In this document: positions 1 through 11,652 of the stretch, piece after piece
How positions within the stretch are numbered: the stretch's first letter is position 1
Layout: every line of letters begins with the position of its first letter
Assembly: GCF_015706575.1 (NCBI RefSeq)
Contig: NW_024037059.1
Coordinates: 9,957,730 to 10,021,729 of the forward strand
Origin: Patiria miniata
Lineage: Eukaryota; Echinodermata; Asteroidea; Valvatida; Asterinidae
DNA length: 64,000 nt
Direction of reading: 5' to 3'
The notes under the pieces: generated by a model
Database searches by the model: none
What the model was told of the DNA's origin: nothing
What the model saw: the letters and a program-made list of their open reading frames with translations, nothing else
Position numbers and translations under genes: made by a program

Positions 1-73
1 AATATTCTAAGATCTTACGTGCACCAGTACAAACCCCGAAGCACTCAGCAGGCTCCTTAGCTGGTATCCTTAG

Positions 74-400
74 CCGGTTTCTGGTATGCGCGCGCGTCGC
101 CGTAGCCATGCGCGTCGGCAAAATGAAAAAGTTTTTTTTTCAATGAAAGATGATGTCTCAAAACCGCCAAACTCACTGGTTTGACTGGAATTCTGCTGCT
201 GCGCAATTTCAACGTGTTTTTTTGATGGGGTTATGATCGAGAATAAGCTTTATTTGGCCTCTCTGGACTCCCATATATTTGCACTAAGTTTAGTCGGGCA
301 CCATTTGCAGTCATCAGCCGACATTTGAAGCAAAAATGTCGGGTAAAAAAAAAAAAAAAAACGCGTCGCCGCACCACTTTTTGGACAAGCTCCATACCAG
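74..400. mobile_element. Harbinger-like MITE, copy 1 (ends damaged)
   Basis: A non-coding interspersed repeat about 330 bp long that is nearly identical to the interval 15072-15395. It starts near CCGGTTTCTGGTATG and ends near CCATACCAG, so its two ends are inverted copies of each other. The outer terminal bases seen in the second copy (GGCC..AAAAGTCT) are missing here, so this copy looks end-truncated and no target duplication could be found. Open frames inside it (minus strand 231-491, plus strand 336-539) run through an A-tract and are chance frames. The Harbinger-like label comes from the better preserved second copy. Confidence 0.6.
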
Positions 401-720
401 CGTGTGTTGGAGCCAAATTTCCCTTTCGGAGAAGCTGGCACACCGGAGAAGTGAGACCGTGACACCGGGCGCGATATTTTTTATTACACAACTATCTGGG
501 GTACTTTGTGCGCTTTCCTATGGGGCTTGGTTTTTATAACCAGGCTTGAGTGGAGGCTACTATTTTTCAACTTGGTACGGATTTCGGACTTTATTTCCCT
601 TTTTAAAAAAATCCTCCAGAGCCTCAGATCAGGAAAAGAAAAGGCTATACAAGTAGTATCCGACTGAAAAATAACGTTTTTAAGATTCAACTTTAAATTG
701 TTGAAAAAAAGAGCAAAATC
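401..720. other. Unassigned DNA
   Basis: No recognisable gene, motif or repeat. The short frames on both strands have no protein-like composition. Confidence 0.5.
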
Positions 721-795
721 TTTGTTGGCAGAGCGAGGAATCGAACTCGAGCCCTCCGATCATAAGCCAGCATGCCTAACCACTAGGCAACGGCG
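721..795 (-). repeat. tRNA-derived relic
   Basis: On the minus strand there is an A-box-like block (GCCTAGTGGTTAGGCA), an anticodon-arm-like segment and a B-box-like block (GAGTTCGATTCCTC) at tRNA spacing. The T stem pairs poorly and no 5' strand complementary to the 3' acceptor is present, so this is not a functional tRNA gene. It is probably a tRNA pseudogene or the head of a decayed SINE. Confidence 0.4.
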
Positions 796-850
796 ATGCT
801 CGAAAAATCCCTGCAATTCGTAAATTATATACTTTCACACATGTGGAGAG

Positions 851-1810
851 TACGAAAGCCCATTAGCGCCACTGCAAGTATATATATTGCGGATTATTTA
901 ATTCGTTATTACGGATTATTAATTCGTTATTACGGATTACTAATTCGTTATAACGGATTATTAATTCGTTATAACGGATTATTTAATTTGTTATTACGGA
1001 TTATTAATTCGTTATTACGGATTACTAATTCGTTATAACGGATTATTAATTCGTTATAACGGATTATTTAATTTGTTATTTCGGATTATTTATTCGTTAT
1101 TACGGATTACTAATTCGTTATTACGGATTATTAATTCGTTATTACGGATTATTTAATTCGTTATTACGGATTATTAATTCGTTATTACGGATTACTAATT
1201 CGTTATAACGGATTACTAATTCGTTATTACGGATTATTTAATTCGTTATTACGGATTATTAATTCGTTATTACGAATTACTCATACGTTCTGAGTCATAC
1301 TCGGCAAGTATGGCACAGGAGTGCAAACGTTGTATGCAAAGATAGCGCCGCCTAGCGGCGCTATATACACAGGCCCCTGGTCACGTGCTCTCCACGTGTG
1401 AGAACATCAGACCTATTCGTAATAACGAATAATAATCCGTAATAACGAATTAAATAATCCGTAATAACGAATTAAATAATCCGTAATAAAATTAATATCC
1501 GTATAACGAATTAATAATCCGTAATAACGAATTAATAATCTGTAAACGAATTAAATAATCCGTTATAACGAATTAGTAATCCGTAAAACGAATTAAATAA
1601 TCCGTAATAACGAATTAATAATCCTTATAACGAATTAATCCTAATCCAATTAATAATCCGTAATAACGATTAATAATCCGTAATAACGAATTAAATAATC
1701 CGTTATAACGAATTAGTAATCCGTAATAACGAATTAATAATCCGTAATAACGAATTACACAATCTGTAACATATATACATGTACTTGCAGTGGCGCTAAT
1801 GGGCTTTCGT
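851..1810. mobile_element. Foldback element 1 with 21-bp repeat arms
   Basis: A 960-bp inverted-repeat element. The left end TACGAAAGCCCATTAGCG is mirrored at 1791-1810. Both arms consist of degenerate 21/22-bp units of the form ATTCGTTATTACGGATTATTA (left arm, about 890-1285) or its reverse complement (right arm, about 1415-1770). The right arm has more small deletions. The spacer at about 1286-1414 is unique and holds the palindrome AGCGCCGCCTAGCGGCGCT. No target duplication is visible: GGAGAG on the left does not match TACAAT on the right. The outer termini closely match those of the larger foldback at 35354-38002, although the arm repeats are unrelated. No transposase frame is present, so it must be non-autonomous. 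Confidence 0.85.
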
Positions 1811-2384
1811 CTACAATCCTATAACCGTGATTCAAGTCGCCTGAAAAATGGGTACCCCAGATAGTTGTGTAAATAAAATATGCATACATGACTGGTCGTC
1901 AGCCAATTGCGAATATTCTTCATGTTGCGGTCAGGCGCGGATATCCGGGGAGGGGGGGGGGGGGAGTATGTAGGGTTCGACTTAGCAGTAGCCCGAAAAC
2001 CAAATGCTCGTCAAAACAGCGGGGATCCTCATACTATTTGCTAAGGAGCCCTGTTGGCGAGTCAAAAATTATTGGGATAGGCCTATGGCAAAGATGAAAG
2101 TACAGGAAGAAAGAAATCATTACATTCAGTATAATTCGTATATAGTAAACGGTTGAAATGATTAGATCGGGTTATTTGAAACAATGACAAATTTGTTTCA
2201 GGATGCATGTTTTTACATGTATGCCCAACCTTGGGTTATGGTTAGCCTGAACATGAATTATAAAAGATGAGTAAATAAAACAGAGAGCCTTGAGTCATGA
2301 TAAAAATCACTACAAGGTAGACGCCCAGGTTAAGTGACATTAAACAGCCGTCCGATTGAAACTCCATCATAACTGGTTGTGTAA
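1811..2384. other. Unassigned DNA with one poly-G tract
   Basis: A G-run near 1950-1967 is the only notable structure. The frames here are short and cross the G-run. Confidence 0.4.
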
Positions 2385-2740
2385 CTATAGGGCTTGGCAA
2401 GGACTTCGTACTTTTTAGAACGCATGATTCACATTGCGAAAGAGGACGGCTCAACAATGATATTCACAAGATGCAAGGTCAAACGTTCACATTGCGAAGG
2501 TACATGGTTCATATTGCGAAAAAGCAAGGTGCAACGTTGACATCAAGCATGATCAATGGTGTACATTGATAAGATCGAACGTGAATATTAACAAGTTGGA
2601 ACATTCACATTAAGAGGGAACAACTTCCAAAATGCGATATTAAGCCGCGTGCAACGTGCATATTGCGAAGGTACAACGTCAATATTAAGAGTTACAAGGT
2701 TCACATTAAAAGGTCAATTTTAAAATGTCGTTCCAGGCCA
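2385..2740. repeat. Degenerate minisatellite
   Basis: Repeated, imperfectly spaced blocks such as CACATTGCGAA, CATATTGCGAA, AAGGTACA and CAACGTTCACATT recur about every 30-40 bp. The array is old and irregular, and I could not fix a single period by eye. Confidence 0.45.
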
Positions 2741-3897
2741 CCGTATTAAACAGTACATGCCACTAAAACCGGTCAAATGGGGCATAAAGTGTTTCTCCGG
2801 GTCACAAACAGGATACACCTGTGCCTGGCAACTGCACACAGGAGCTGATAAGAACCGGCTAACTAATGACAATGCATCCACTTCGAACTCATCCACATTT
2901 CATCCGCCCTTTTCTCACTGTTACGGGACAAGTCGTCGTGGATCTTGTGAAAGAAGTACAGCACAAGGGCCATATCATATTTTGTGATAACTGCCCAGCC
3001 CTTGCATGCAAGTAAGCAAGTTGTCACAACTAGGATTTGGATTTGTGGAACTTCGCGCTACACTACTTTGGGAATGTCACATGACGTGAACCCCAAAAAT
3101 TGTACACTGAAAAAAGGAGATGACCCCCGCTTTCTAGAGAAATCAGACCAATTATGTGTAGTTTGGCAAGATGAAAAACGCGTCATTCTTCTAACGACTT
3201 TTGGTGATTGCAGTCTTACCTCAAAGAAGATTCGATGTAGCAAGAGCGAAACAGGATTTCGGGACATTAATAAACCCAGCGCAGTCGTGACGTACATTAG
3301 AATCACACTCTTGGAAAAAATGGTCCGGTTAACTTATTCTTTATGATGGCCTTTGCGGTTTTGCCGAAGTCAATTGAGTGTGATCGTCCGACTGATAAGG
3401 TTTACGCACAAAACCATGGGCCAATGAGGCTTTGCATAGACAGCTGGCCGAACCATTTTTTTGGGAAAGTGTGCTGGTAATGAGGCTTGAGCCTGCATGC
3501 TGCCAACACCACCAATGGCATCCCTACATTTGCTCGTGCGAATAGGACCCATTTTTGGACCCTAATTTTATCAAATCTGCTCTGAGATAATGGCCCAAAA
3601 GCTAGGAAGATGATCCTCTGCTATATTCGCACGATTCCACCGATTTTTAAACCAGACGGTCATGTTTTCTACAAGAAATTGTGGAGTCACTTTCTATGCA
3701 AATGACTCGCGAATACATTTTTGAAACCCTAATCACTCGCGAATTTATTGCGCCCGCTGTCAGTCTTATATTGCCATTCGGATATATCGTTGGGTGTAAT
3801 ACATAGTATGTAGTAATGAATATAAACAATCAATAACAATAAAAACATAGAGTGTATCCTGAATCATCAACATAATAGTTTTCACTACTGTGTGTTC
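2741..3897. other. Unassigned DNA
   Basis: No recognisable element. A frame at 2984-3346 (120 residues, plus strand) has a shadow on the other strand and no recognised domain, so I do not call it a gene. Confidence 0.4.
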
Positions 3898-4405
3898 GCA
3901 AACAGGACGCTGGGATACTCTGATGAGCTTCACAGAATCTTGTGAAGGAAGTGGCCTATGACCTATGTATAAAGCATCTGGCTGCAGCTGTTCAAGACCG
4001 CAGTTAGACAATGTGCGCAAATGCTATCCGAAAACTTCACGTAGAAATGCACACATTCCATACCGGATGTGATTTCTATATCATTGCGGACCATGCATGT
4101 GGACAAAATTGTGAGCGTCGCATAATGCAATCCGACCGTTCGTGAAACGGAGCCTGAGCAAAAGACGGGCAATTGTAAATTTACAACACAGATAAGTTTT
4201 ACAGATTTCCTATATTATTACGCTTTTCAACGAAAAAAACAACAACACATCTCTAAACTGGAATAAAAAGTGTAATGAATCACAGTCTTAACGGCCGTTT
4301 CAAACCTTGCAGAGTCATAACCGTGATGACGCGCAGGTCACAGGTCACTCAAAATCTATCCAATCAGAGCGCGAATTTATCAGAGTATCCCAGCGTCCCG
4401 TTTGC
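3898..4405. mobile_element. Possible small inverted-repeat element
   Basis: The 27-bp segment at 3898-3924 (core GACGCTGGGATACTCTGAT) recurs in inverted orientation at 4379-4405 with one mismatch. The 454-bp interior is non-coding. The similarity stops sharply at both edges, as expected of a terminal inverted repeat, but no target duplication is evident. Confidence 0.45.
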
Positions 4406-4984
4406 AGGGCGGGGGTACGAGCGAATTGGCCTCGTTACAGTGCCCTCACGCGATCATGCATAACGAACTCCTGGAGCCCACGGGCTCCATTTGGCCACCA
4501 AAAGTCCAACGCCACTTCTTCCTTTTGGCACAAAGCCATTCTGCATTTTGCAAAAATGTAAATAGCGCCCCCTCTCGACGAAATGTCTATCATTATGCGT
4601 TATGTATCTAACTCCATGGTTGAAGCATATCAAACAGACTACTCAATTATGTGAATATAAACATTATTCCTCCCGCCCCCCCCCCCCCCCCCAATGCAAT
4701 GTTGCTAGGGGAATTGGCCAGTTTGCCTACACACCCGATTTCCAACAACGTTGAACGGAAGGGGGGGGGGGCTTGAACTAGTTCCTAAATACATATATTG
4801 TATTTGCGCATGTCCGGTTACATAATCTTGGTAACCATCAAGTGTAATAAACATTTGCGGGGCAAACAATGGGCTCTGTCCTCCATGCATGTACGAGGGC
4901 GCTACACAATGAAATTTTTCCAAATGCTCCTGGTATCGGAGACTCATCAGTACTTTATTCTCCTGGGAGTCAAATTTCAATATA
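4406..4984. other. Unassigned DNA with C- and G-homopolymers
   Basis: A C-run near 4675-4693 and a G-run near 4761-4771 bracket a short unique segment. They resemble the homopolymer-bearing repeats elsewhere in the window. No gene is seen. Confidence 0.35.
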
Positions 4985-6447
4985 CTTTTTATTTATATAA
5001 AAACAAGTTATTTCTGGTTTGATGACGTCATCAGTCCATAAAGGGAAACTGAATACTGATTTAGTTCGGAGAGGACACATGTTTCATTATGAACTTAAGT
5101 GAAAAATAACGTATGCAAATATGGACAATATAAGTGTATGTATTAATAACACCTAACTTCCGGTTTGATGACGTCACAGCATTAAGGATCGAAAGGTCAA
5201 CATTGTAACGGATATTATCAAATTAGGTTTTGCCATTCCCGACGTATAAACACTGTATACTCAGTGTGTTACCTCCCGAGTGAAAGTTGGAAAAAATTAT
5301 CCGGGTGGGACTCGAACCCTCGACCTCCTGCTTTCTAGTGCTGATGTCTTACTATTCCACCACCGAGCTAAAGGGATGGGATGGCTGGTTCGAATCTAGT
5401 GTAACTAGCAGCAGATACCGCATTAAAAAATCCTACTTCTGAACGGATATCATTATTTGGGCTACAAACAAAGTCATAAGACAGGGAACAAATGATAGAA
5501 TTTAAAAAAATGATCATTTTCAAATTCTCCCTACAGTAATTTCCGGTCTAATGACGTCATAATTTTGAAACCTTGCAAAGTTATATGTAGTTGTTAAGAA
5601 AATAACAAGGGGCAATTTGGTTAAATTTGGACGGATGGTTTTTAAATTGAAAAAAAAAGGAAAGCCTATTTGATGCAACACTAGAGGGCGCCCTTTGAAA
5701 CGATGACGTCATAATGCTGTCTTCGTGTCCTTTATTCCGTTCTAAACACTTCCATAATTTACTTGCTTCAAGTAAAGAGCTTCTGCTTTCGAGTTATATT
5801 CAATTTTTATTGCACTTCCTGTACCACTGGAAGTGAAGGCCAAGCGGTTTTGTGCCCGGGAATACGAATTGTTGCCGAGGTATCATTTACAACCTCACGC
5901 AAAAAACGAACACGATACTCAATTTAGTTCAAAAGATATAGCTGAAACTATTTTCACAAATAGGTTTTCAAGTTCATACCATGTTTTTATTATAATCCCG
6001 TAAATCGTTTTGAAGAAATTCGGTTCGTTTTGATTTTGAGGCTTCTGTCTGTATTTTAAATTCACCTTACTTTGACCTTCCGGTTGACCCGGAAGTTAAG
6101 GTCAAGCGAGATCACGTACACAAAAAAGTTTATCAATTAATGGTCTATCTGATTACAAGGTTGGAACACGATTGATAATTTTGTTCAAGAGTTATAGGTG
6201 AAAGAAGATTGTCATTTTTTTCAACGAAAATCGCTTGTAATTTGACACCCAATGACGTCATCGTGAGATCAGAGTAATATGCACCACTCGCGATGAGGGC
6301 CGATACATTTTGAAAGTTACAAGTTCATACCATATACCGTTTAGGAGAAAACCCGCGGAGCCGGAATTGTTGTCCTGAAAAAAGGAAACAAAGAAGATTT
6401 GTCAGAACAATTCTAAACAGTGGTTGGGTTGTGCCCGACCACTAAAA
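4985..6447 (+). repeat. CRE-rich dispersed repeat, 5'-truncated, with SINE inside
   Basis: This interval matches the unit of the tandem array at 22.2-27.2 kb. It carries the same ordered landmarks: TTATTTCTGGTTTGATGACG, an ACCTAACTTCCGGTTTGATG block, 'GGGGGCGCC'-type blocks, a facing pair of GGAAGT sites, CGCTTGTAATTTGACACC next to a TGACGTCA, and a 3' hairpin GTGGTTGGGTTGTGCCCGAC. The first ~200 bp of the unit, including the hairpin GCGTTTG..CAAACGC, is missing. It is interrupted at 5219-5441 by a SINE. At least five perfect TGACGTCA sites lie in this copy. Confidence 0.75.
5219..5441 (-). mobile_element. tRNA-derived SINE
   Basis: Read on the minus strand it has an A-box region TAGCTCGGTGGT, an anticodon-arm-like stretch, a B box GGTTCGAGTCCC, then a unique body containing CTGAGTATACAGTGTTTA, ending in CCTAATTTG. 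It is flanked by 12-bp direct repeats AACGGATATTAT (5207-5218) and AACGGATATCAT (5442-5453), with one mismatch, as expected for a LINE-mobilised SINE. It interrupts the CRE-rich repeat, so it is younger than that copy. Two related copies lie at 9.7-10.2 kb. Confidence 0.75.
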
Positions 6448-7460
6448 TAAGATCGTTTTCAAATTCTCCTTAAAGTAACTTCCGGTCTGATGACGTCATG
6501 AATTTGAGACCTTGCCAAGTTATCTGTGGTTAATCACAAAATATCAAGGGGCGATTTGATAAAATTTGAACGGATGGTTATAAAATAAAAGAAAGCAAAC
6601 TCTATTTTATGTGCCGCTAGGGGGCGCCTTTTCGGATGATGACGTCATCACACTGTTTTTGTGTCTGGCATTCTTCACTAAACACTTTCACAATTTGAAT
6701 GTGTGTAGTAGAATGCTTCCGCTTTTGAGTTATATTCGGTTTTTATTGCACTTCCGGTAACACCGGAAGTCCTTCCGGTAACACCGGAAGTGAAGGTCAA
6801 GCGATTTTGTGTCCGGGACAAGATATGTAATACGGCACTAGTCTACAACCTCACGAAAAAAAGAACACGATTCTCTATTTAGTTCAAAAGATATAGCGCA
6901 AACTAGTTTTGTCAAAATTTGCCCTTAGATCGCTTGTAATTTGATACCTGATGACGTAACAAAATGTATAACATCTTCGTTACATATGGTGCAAGTTCAC
7001 ACTAGGTTTTAGGATCATACTGTAAAAGCGTTTGGAAGAAATTGTGCTTTGTTTTGACGTCTTTGTAACGTCTTCATTTTGAATTCACCTAACTTTGACC
7101 TTCCGGTAGCCCCGTCAGAAAAGGTCAAATGACTGATTTTAAAATCAATATGTTTATCAAGGTATTTTCCGTCAAAACACAAAGTATGAACGTGATCGTT
7201 CATTTAGTTCATGAGTTATAATTGACGGAAAATTGTCATATTTTGACCAAAAATCGCTTGTAATTTGACACCCGATGACGTCATCGTGACGTCAGAGTAA
7301 TATGCCCCACTTGGGATGAGGGTCGATACATATTGAAAGTTACAAGTTCATATCATGAACCGTCTACTAGGAGAAAACCCGCGGAGAAGTATTGTCCGGA
7401 AAAAAAACAGTAACAAAGATTAATCGGAACAACTCCAAAGAGTGGGCCACTCAAAAAGAA
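6448..7460 (+). repeat. CRE-rich dispersed repeat, second partial unit
   Basis: It directly follows the preceding unit and starts inside the unit at GATCGTTTTCAAATTCTCCT. It runs to a 3' end with GTGGGCCACTC near 7440-7455. It contains TGACGTCA sites near 6490, 6640 and 7275, a duplicated ACCGGAAGT block near 6755-6790, and the GACCTTCCGG block. The head-to-tail arrangement mirrors the array at 22-27 kb. Confidence 0.7.
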
Positions 7461-8894
7461 GGAGTGAATCAGACGCGCCAGCATCAACGTGCCTCATCAG
7501 ATGCAGATTGTGCGTAGCGTTCTCGTTCCTCCATGGTATATAGTACCCAGCAGGTAACACAAAAGCTCATCCGCGCTGATAAACTGAAACAGGACACCAA
7601 GCTGTCGGAGGCCTGAGCTGAGGTGGCAACCAAACGTCGCACTGGGGCCCTGAACACACGTGCACGGCATCATTTGGGCTTTTCGCCTTCTGTCACCTGA
7701 CACATCAAATACTACACAAGCCACAGCGTCTTGGGAAATCAAGAAACCACTGCAATTACGCAGTCGATGTATTGTTCAACGGGGGAGATTTTTTATGCAT
7801 GCACTTCCTCCCGTTTGTTCTTTCTGAAGCTAGTGGACCGGGCTTTACGAAACCGTCGGGAACTTCGGTGGTCAATCTCACCCGAATGGTGTTTAGTATT
7901 TTTTTGGCGTATCTGACCCGAACAGCGTTTGGAATAACGAAATCAGAATCTGCAGTATCAAATGTCCGTTCCGTTGTTCTTTGTTGTAGATTTAGCTTAA
8001 ATTTAACGCTTTCACCTCGTACTTTTTTTTATCCCGTTGGTTCCTGTTCTAATACGGCTTATTTATTGTAGGGCTGAGTCAATTCGAGTGATTGACTATT
8101 CGAATATTCGCTTATTTGGCCATTCCATATTCCCACAAAAGCTGAAATATGCCATACATGTACATGTAGTTAACGTACGTGTGCACGTCAATATGCCATG
8201 CGTAATTTCTTCACAGGTAAGTCAGGTATAAAAATGATTGCCTCGTGCGCTTCTAAAGACAAAACAATGTAAACCAGTACATTGAAGGAGACCGTTGTCC
8301 GGAGTCCCTCGTAATAATAATTGTAGTCCCACAACCACAATTTCACGTTTTTCATTACATTTAAATTAGTTCACAAAGGAGTTTTGGAGCACAAAACTTT
8401 CAAGCGGTTCTAAAAACTCATACCCTTTGAGCCCTAGCCGAGAGTATTACCGAGTCAGACATATTCGTTTTTAAACGTCGCTTAAAAAGCGTTTGCTATC
8501 AATTGGAAGCCCTCTTTAAAAAAAAAGTGAGGTCTTCATAAAAAAAATCAAATGATGGTACCCGATATTCACGAGTCGGTGGTTTTATTCACTACCTGTA
8601 CTGAACAAAAAATATAAAAAAATCACTAGTAGGCAAAAACAACAACAAACAAAGAGCCCGACAAAGAAACAATATACAAAGAAACAGCAATCTAATATTA
8701 AAATGAAAATATTAAGAGGTTTACCGCGTCAAATGTAAACACACATGATTTCAACCGTTTTTCGAAAATCATGTGGATTCCTTTGACCAAGCCTTTGAAA
8801 TGTGGTAGGTCAACAATTTGAAATCCTAAATATTGGCAATCTCCTGCTGAAAGGAAACACGCTATCAGGAGTTGATGTGACCAATCTCTACACA
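7461..8894. other. Unassigned DNA
   Basis: AT-rich and non-coding as far as I can tell. Frames at 7497-7742 (minus) and 7772-8071 (plus) show no family resemblance. Confidence 0.4.
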
Positions 8895-8896
8895 GG

Positions 8897-9170
8897 GTGT
8901 TCCGAAAAAAAAGGTAACCCAGAAATAATTATGACCAAGCGGTGTATTTATGATCTTTATTATGGTATTATCATTAACTAGGGGCATAAGCTTTCCATTG
9001 ATGCAAGGATTGCGTTCCCATGGTAATACACCACTAAGCTTAGTTGGTATGTGAAAATCCTGGGAAAGTGCATTCATTTTTGGGGACACATGGCCCATAT
9101 CCAGACAAAACCTTTTAACAGGTTTTGCCTCGGGTTTTGAAAGTACAGACAAAATTCAGGGCACGATAAC
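8897..9170. mobile_element. Possible mariner-like end
   Basis: CACAGGGTGTTCCG followed by an A-run and GGTAACCC, preceded by TA, resembles the terminal inverted repeat of mariner-type elements. I found no matching inverted end within the next kilobase, so at best one end of a decayed element is present. Confidence 0.2.
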
Positions 9171-9688
9171 TTCTAATAAGGTCAAACTGCAAACAAGTTA
9201 CAAACTTATCAGGTTGAAGGGGCTTGGAAATTGATCTACATGTCAATAATAAAATAAATTGATACTCATCAGTTATAGATAACTCCCTGGTAAACATGTG
9301 AGGACGTGCCTGCCACAGTGCCATCTGTCTGTCACCGTTCAAGGATAGTCTGGGAATTTTCTGAAAATGTTCACTCCTTCGTCATAGAATTGTCGCCTCG
9401 CCGGAGGGACGGGGGAATTATACTCATTTCTTATTGATGATTAGAGGCGGCTGACTGTCTTGCCGTTGCACTTTAATACGACCTGCAATTAAGATGAGTA
9501 TCGGATTCTAATGCCTGAGGATCAAGTGGTTTCAGGATTGCCGCTTATAGTGATACTAGTACATGTCAATAAGCCTTTTTTACCGTTGCAAGTTCAGTGA
9601 GCACAGTGTATGGAGGTTCGAATCTGCTTTTTTTTTTAATAACGGAATTGCAGAAAAATATTTTCTTCTGTTCTGCTTTCGAGAGAGT
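9171..9688. other. Unassigned DNA
   Basis: Near 9613-9640 a B-box-like GGTTCGAATC is followed by a T-run, but no A box or acceptor pairing was found, so no tRNA is called. Otherwise nothing is recognised. Confidence 0.4.
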
Positions 9689-9700
9689 AGATCGAACGTT

Positions 9701-10165
9701 TATTATAAGATGGAATTTTGCGTCGGGGTGATATAAATCAAATTAGGTTATGCCCTTCACCGACGTTTAAACACTGTATACTCAGTGTGTTACCTCCCGA
9801 GTGAAAGATGGGAAAAATCACTCGGGTGGGATTCGAACCCACGACCTCCTGCTTTCTAGTGCAGACTCAGTGGTAACACACTGAGTATACAGTGTTTAAA
9901 CATCGGTGAAGGGCAAAAACCTAATTTGATTTAAATCACCCCGACGCAAAATTCCATCTTATAATAGTTTATGCTATGTACATCAGATTCGAACCAGCCA
10001 ACCGATCCCGTTAGCTCGGTGGTCGAGTGTTAAGACATCTGCACTAGAAAGCAGGAGGTCGTGGGTTCGAGTCCCGCCCGAGTGATTTTTCCCATCTTTC
10101 ACTCGGGAGGTAACACACTGAGTACACAGTGTTTAAACGTCGGTGAAGAGAAATAACCTAATTTG
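9701..10165. mobile_element. Composite SINE insertion with inverted duplication
   Basis: Three SINE segments lie between 12-bp direct repeats AGATCGAACGTT (9689-9700) and AGATCGAACATT (10166-10177). They are a minus-strand SINE head and body (about 9725-9860), a plus-strand body and tail (about 9872-9937), and a near-complete plus-strand SINE (about 9985-10165). The non-SINE flank of the first segment, TATTATAAGATGG to CGTCGGGG, is also inverted after the second, so the first ~100 bp (9702-9802) and 9872-9969 form an inverted pair. One pair of target duplications around the composite suggests a single integration with template switching or inversion, or later rearrangement. Confidence 0.7.
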
Positions 10166-10177
10166 AGATCGAACATT

Positions 10178-10359
10178 GGTGGCCATAGTGGTTCAAAAGT
10201 ACATGGCCACCTGCTTTTCTGCCACCATTTTTTTTCTGCTTGTACATATAAAAGCAGATCACGCTGGTCTGTAATCTACCAAATAAGAACCATTTCAAGT
10301 ACCCACGCCTCTTTCATCGTCATGATCATGTGTGGACAGACCCTCGTCCACAAAAGCGG
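10178..10359. other. Unassigned DNA
   Basis: Short non-coding stretch between the SINE composite and a poly-G repeat fragment. Confidence 0.35.
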
Positions 10360-10800
10360 ATCGAAAACACACTTTTTTGGGGGGCGTGCCCACAAGATAC
10401 CCCGAAAAAGGGTCCATAAATGTACGGCGTAGGGTACGGGGCCGCTTAAGGGCGGAGCGGTGTCAAATGGAGGCATGTACCCCTTCACTTAGAACAGAAG
10501 AATGAAGTAATAAAAAAAAAATGCATGCACAAAAACCACAAATAAAGCATCCTCTCCTAAAGACTGGAATTTGCCACGGGCGGATTCTGGGGGAGGGAGC
10601 AACGGGGGCCATGGCCCCCGCCCGACCCCCCCAAAAAGAACCCATTTTTTTGGATGACTTTGCAATAAAGGCAGGCACGACAAAAAATGGTTAAAGAAGT
10701 GACCAGAAACTGCCTCAGATTACACCACAGCATCTAGAATCCAAAAAATTCCGGGCCCGCTGAAGGGCCCCAAACCCCACGCCGTAATTTTTGAGACCAA
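10360..10800 (-). repeat. Poly-G hAT-family fragment, inverted
   Basis: Contains blocks such as CCGGGCCCGCTGAAGGGCCCC and CCCCACGCC, together with CTGCCTCAGATTACACCACAG and CATCTAGAATCC. These are the reverse complement of a segment repeated three times inside the element at 18428-19899. G- and C-rich runs are also shared. No intact terminus is seen. Confidence 0.5.
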
Positions 10801-11652
10801 CTAATTGGGGAACAAAATTTGTTGGGCCTCCTAAAATTGATTTCTGGATTTAACCTTGATATCTGCAAAATAATTGTATCAAGCATAGAAAAATGTGCGG
10901 GCGCAGTGACAAAGAAGTGAAGACTACCGTCAGTACTTGTTTTCTCAATTGGCTACTTGTAATCATAGTATTTATAAGTCACTGGCATTATTATTACACA
11001 ACAAAACTGGGGGGACATTTGTTTCTCCCATTTCCTATTTTTCGAGACTTAAAAGCAGTGGTTTTAATTCTTCCCGATGCCCATCAAGGCCGGAAACTTT
11101 TCCGCCGCAAATTTAATGTGAAAAGTATTGTTTTTGTTGAGTTTTGTGGTAGTGTTCAGAAATGTGGACTAAGCTGTTGATTGGTCAATTTGGATGCCAT
11201 GTTTTTGTTATACAGCAACGGGTTACGGAAGACCAGACATGGACGTTGTCCGCTAAATGGTCAGAATCTCCAGGTCAAGACGCAGTCTTGATTTGCATGA
11301 TGAATCGCCCAATCTGCTCGCATATTGTGGGTCCTTGTTGTGCGCAGGAATATCCCACAGACTACTCCACGGGTGTCAACCACATAAATTTGTCTGTGGA
11401 TTGGATGAAGATTTAGATATGCACAAAGACAAGGGTTGTCCATTTTTTTTCGGGTGGTATAGACACAATATACGATAACGTCCAAACTGCTCTTTTCAAA
11501 TTGCTTTTCTGCTATAGCAGAAAAGCCCATGGCTACTTTTAAACCACCGTGGCAACAATATTCGATCTGCTCTCTCGGATCGCAAAGCAGAACAGAAGAA
11601 AAATTAGATCTTGTACGACGTGAGCTATCGGTTTACATCGCAATTGGTACTC
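10801..11652. other. Unassigned DNA
   Basis: No recognisable gene or repeat. Frames at 10893-11180 and 11162-11416 (plus) are not protein-like. Confidence 0.4.

Noticed and set aside
2984..3346. 120-residue plus-strand frame
   Set aside because: No domain or compositional support; an opposite-strand frame overlaps most of it.
9985..10090. Candidate tRNA gene with good A- and B-box-like sequences
   Set aside because: The anticodon loop is eight bases, acceptor pairing is absent and the sequence continues into a SINE body with a target duplication.
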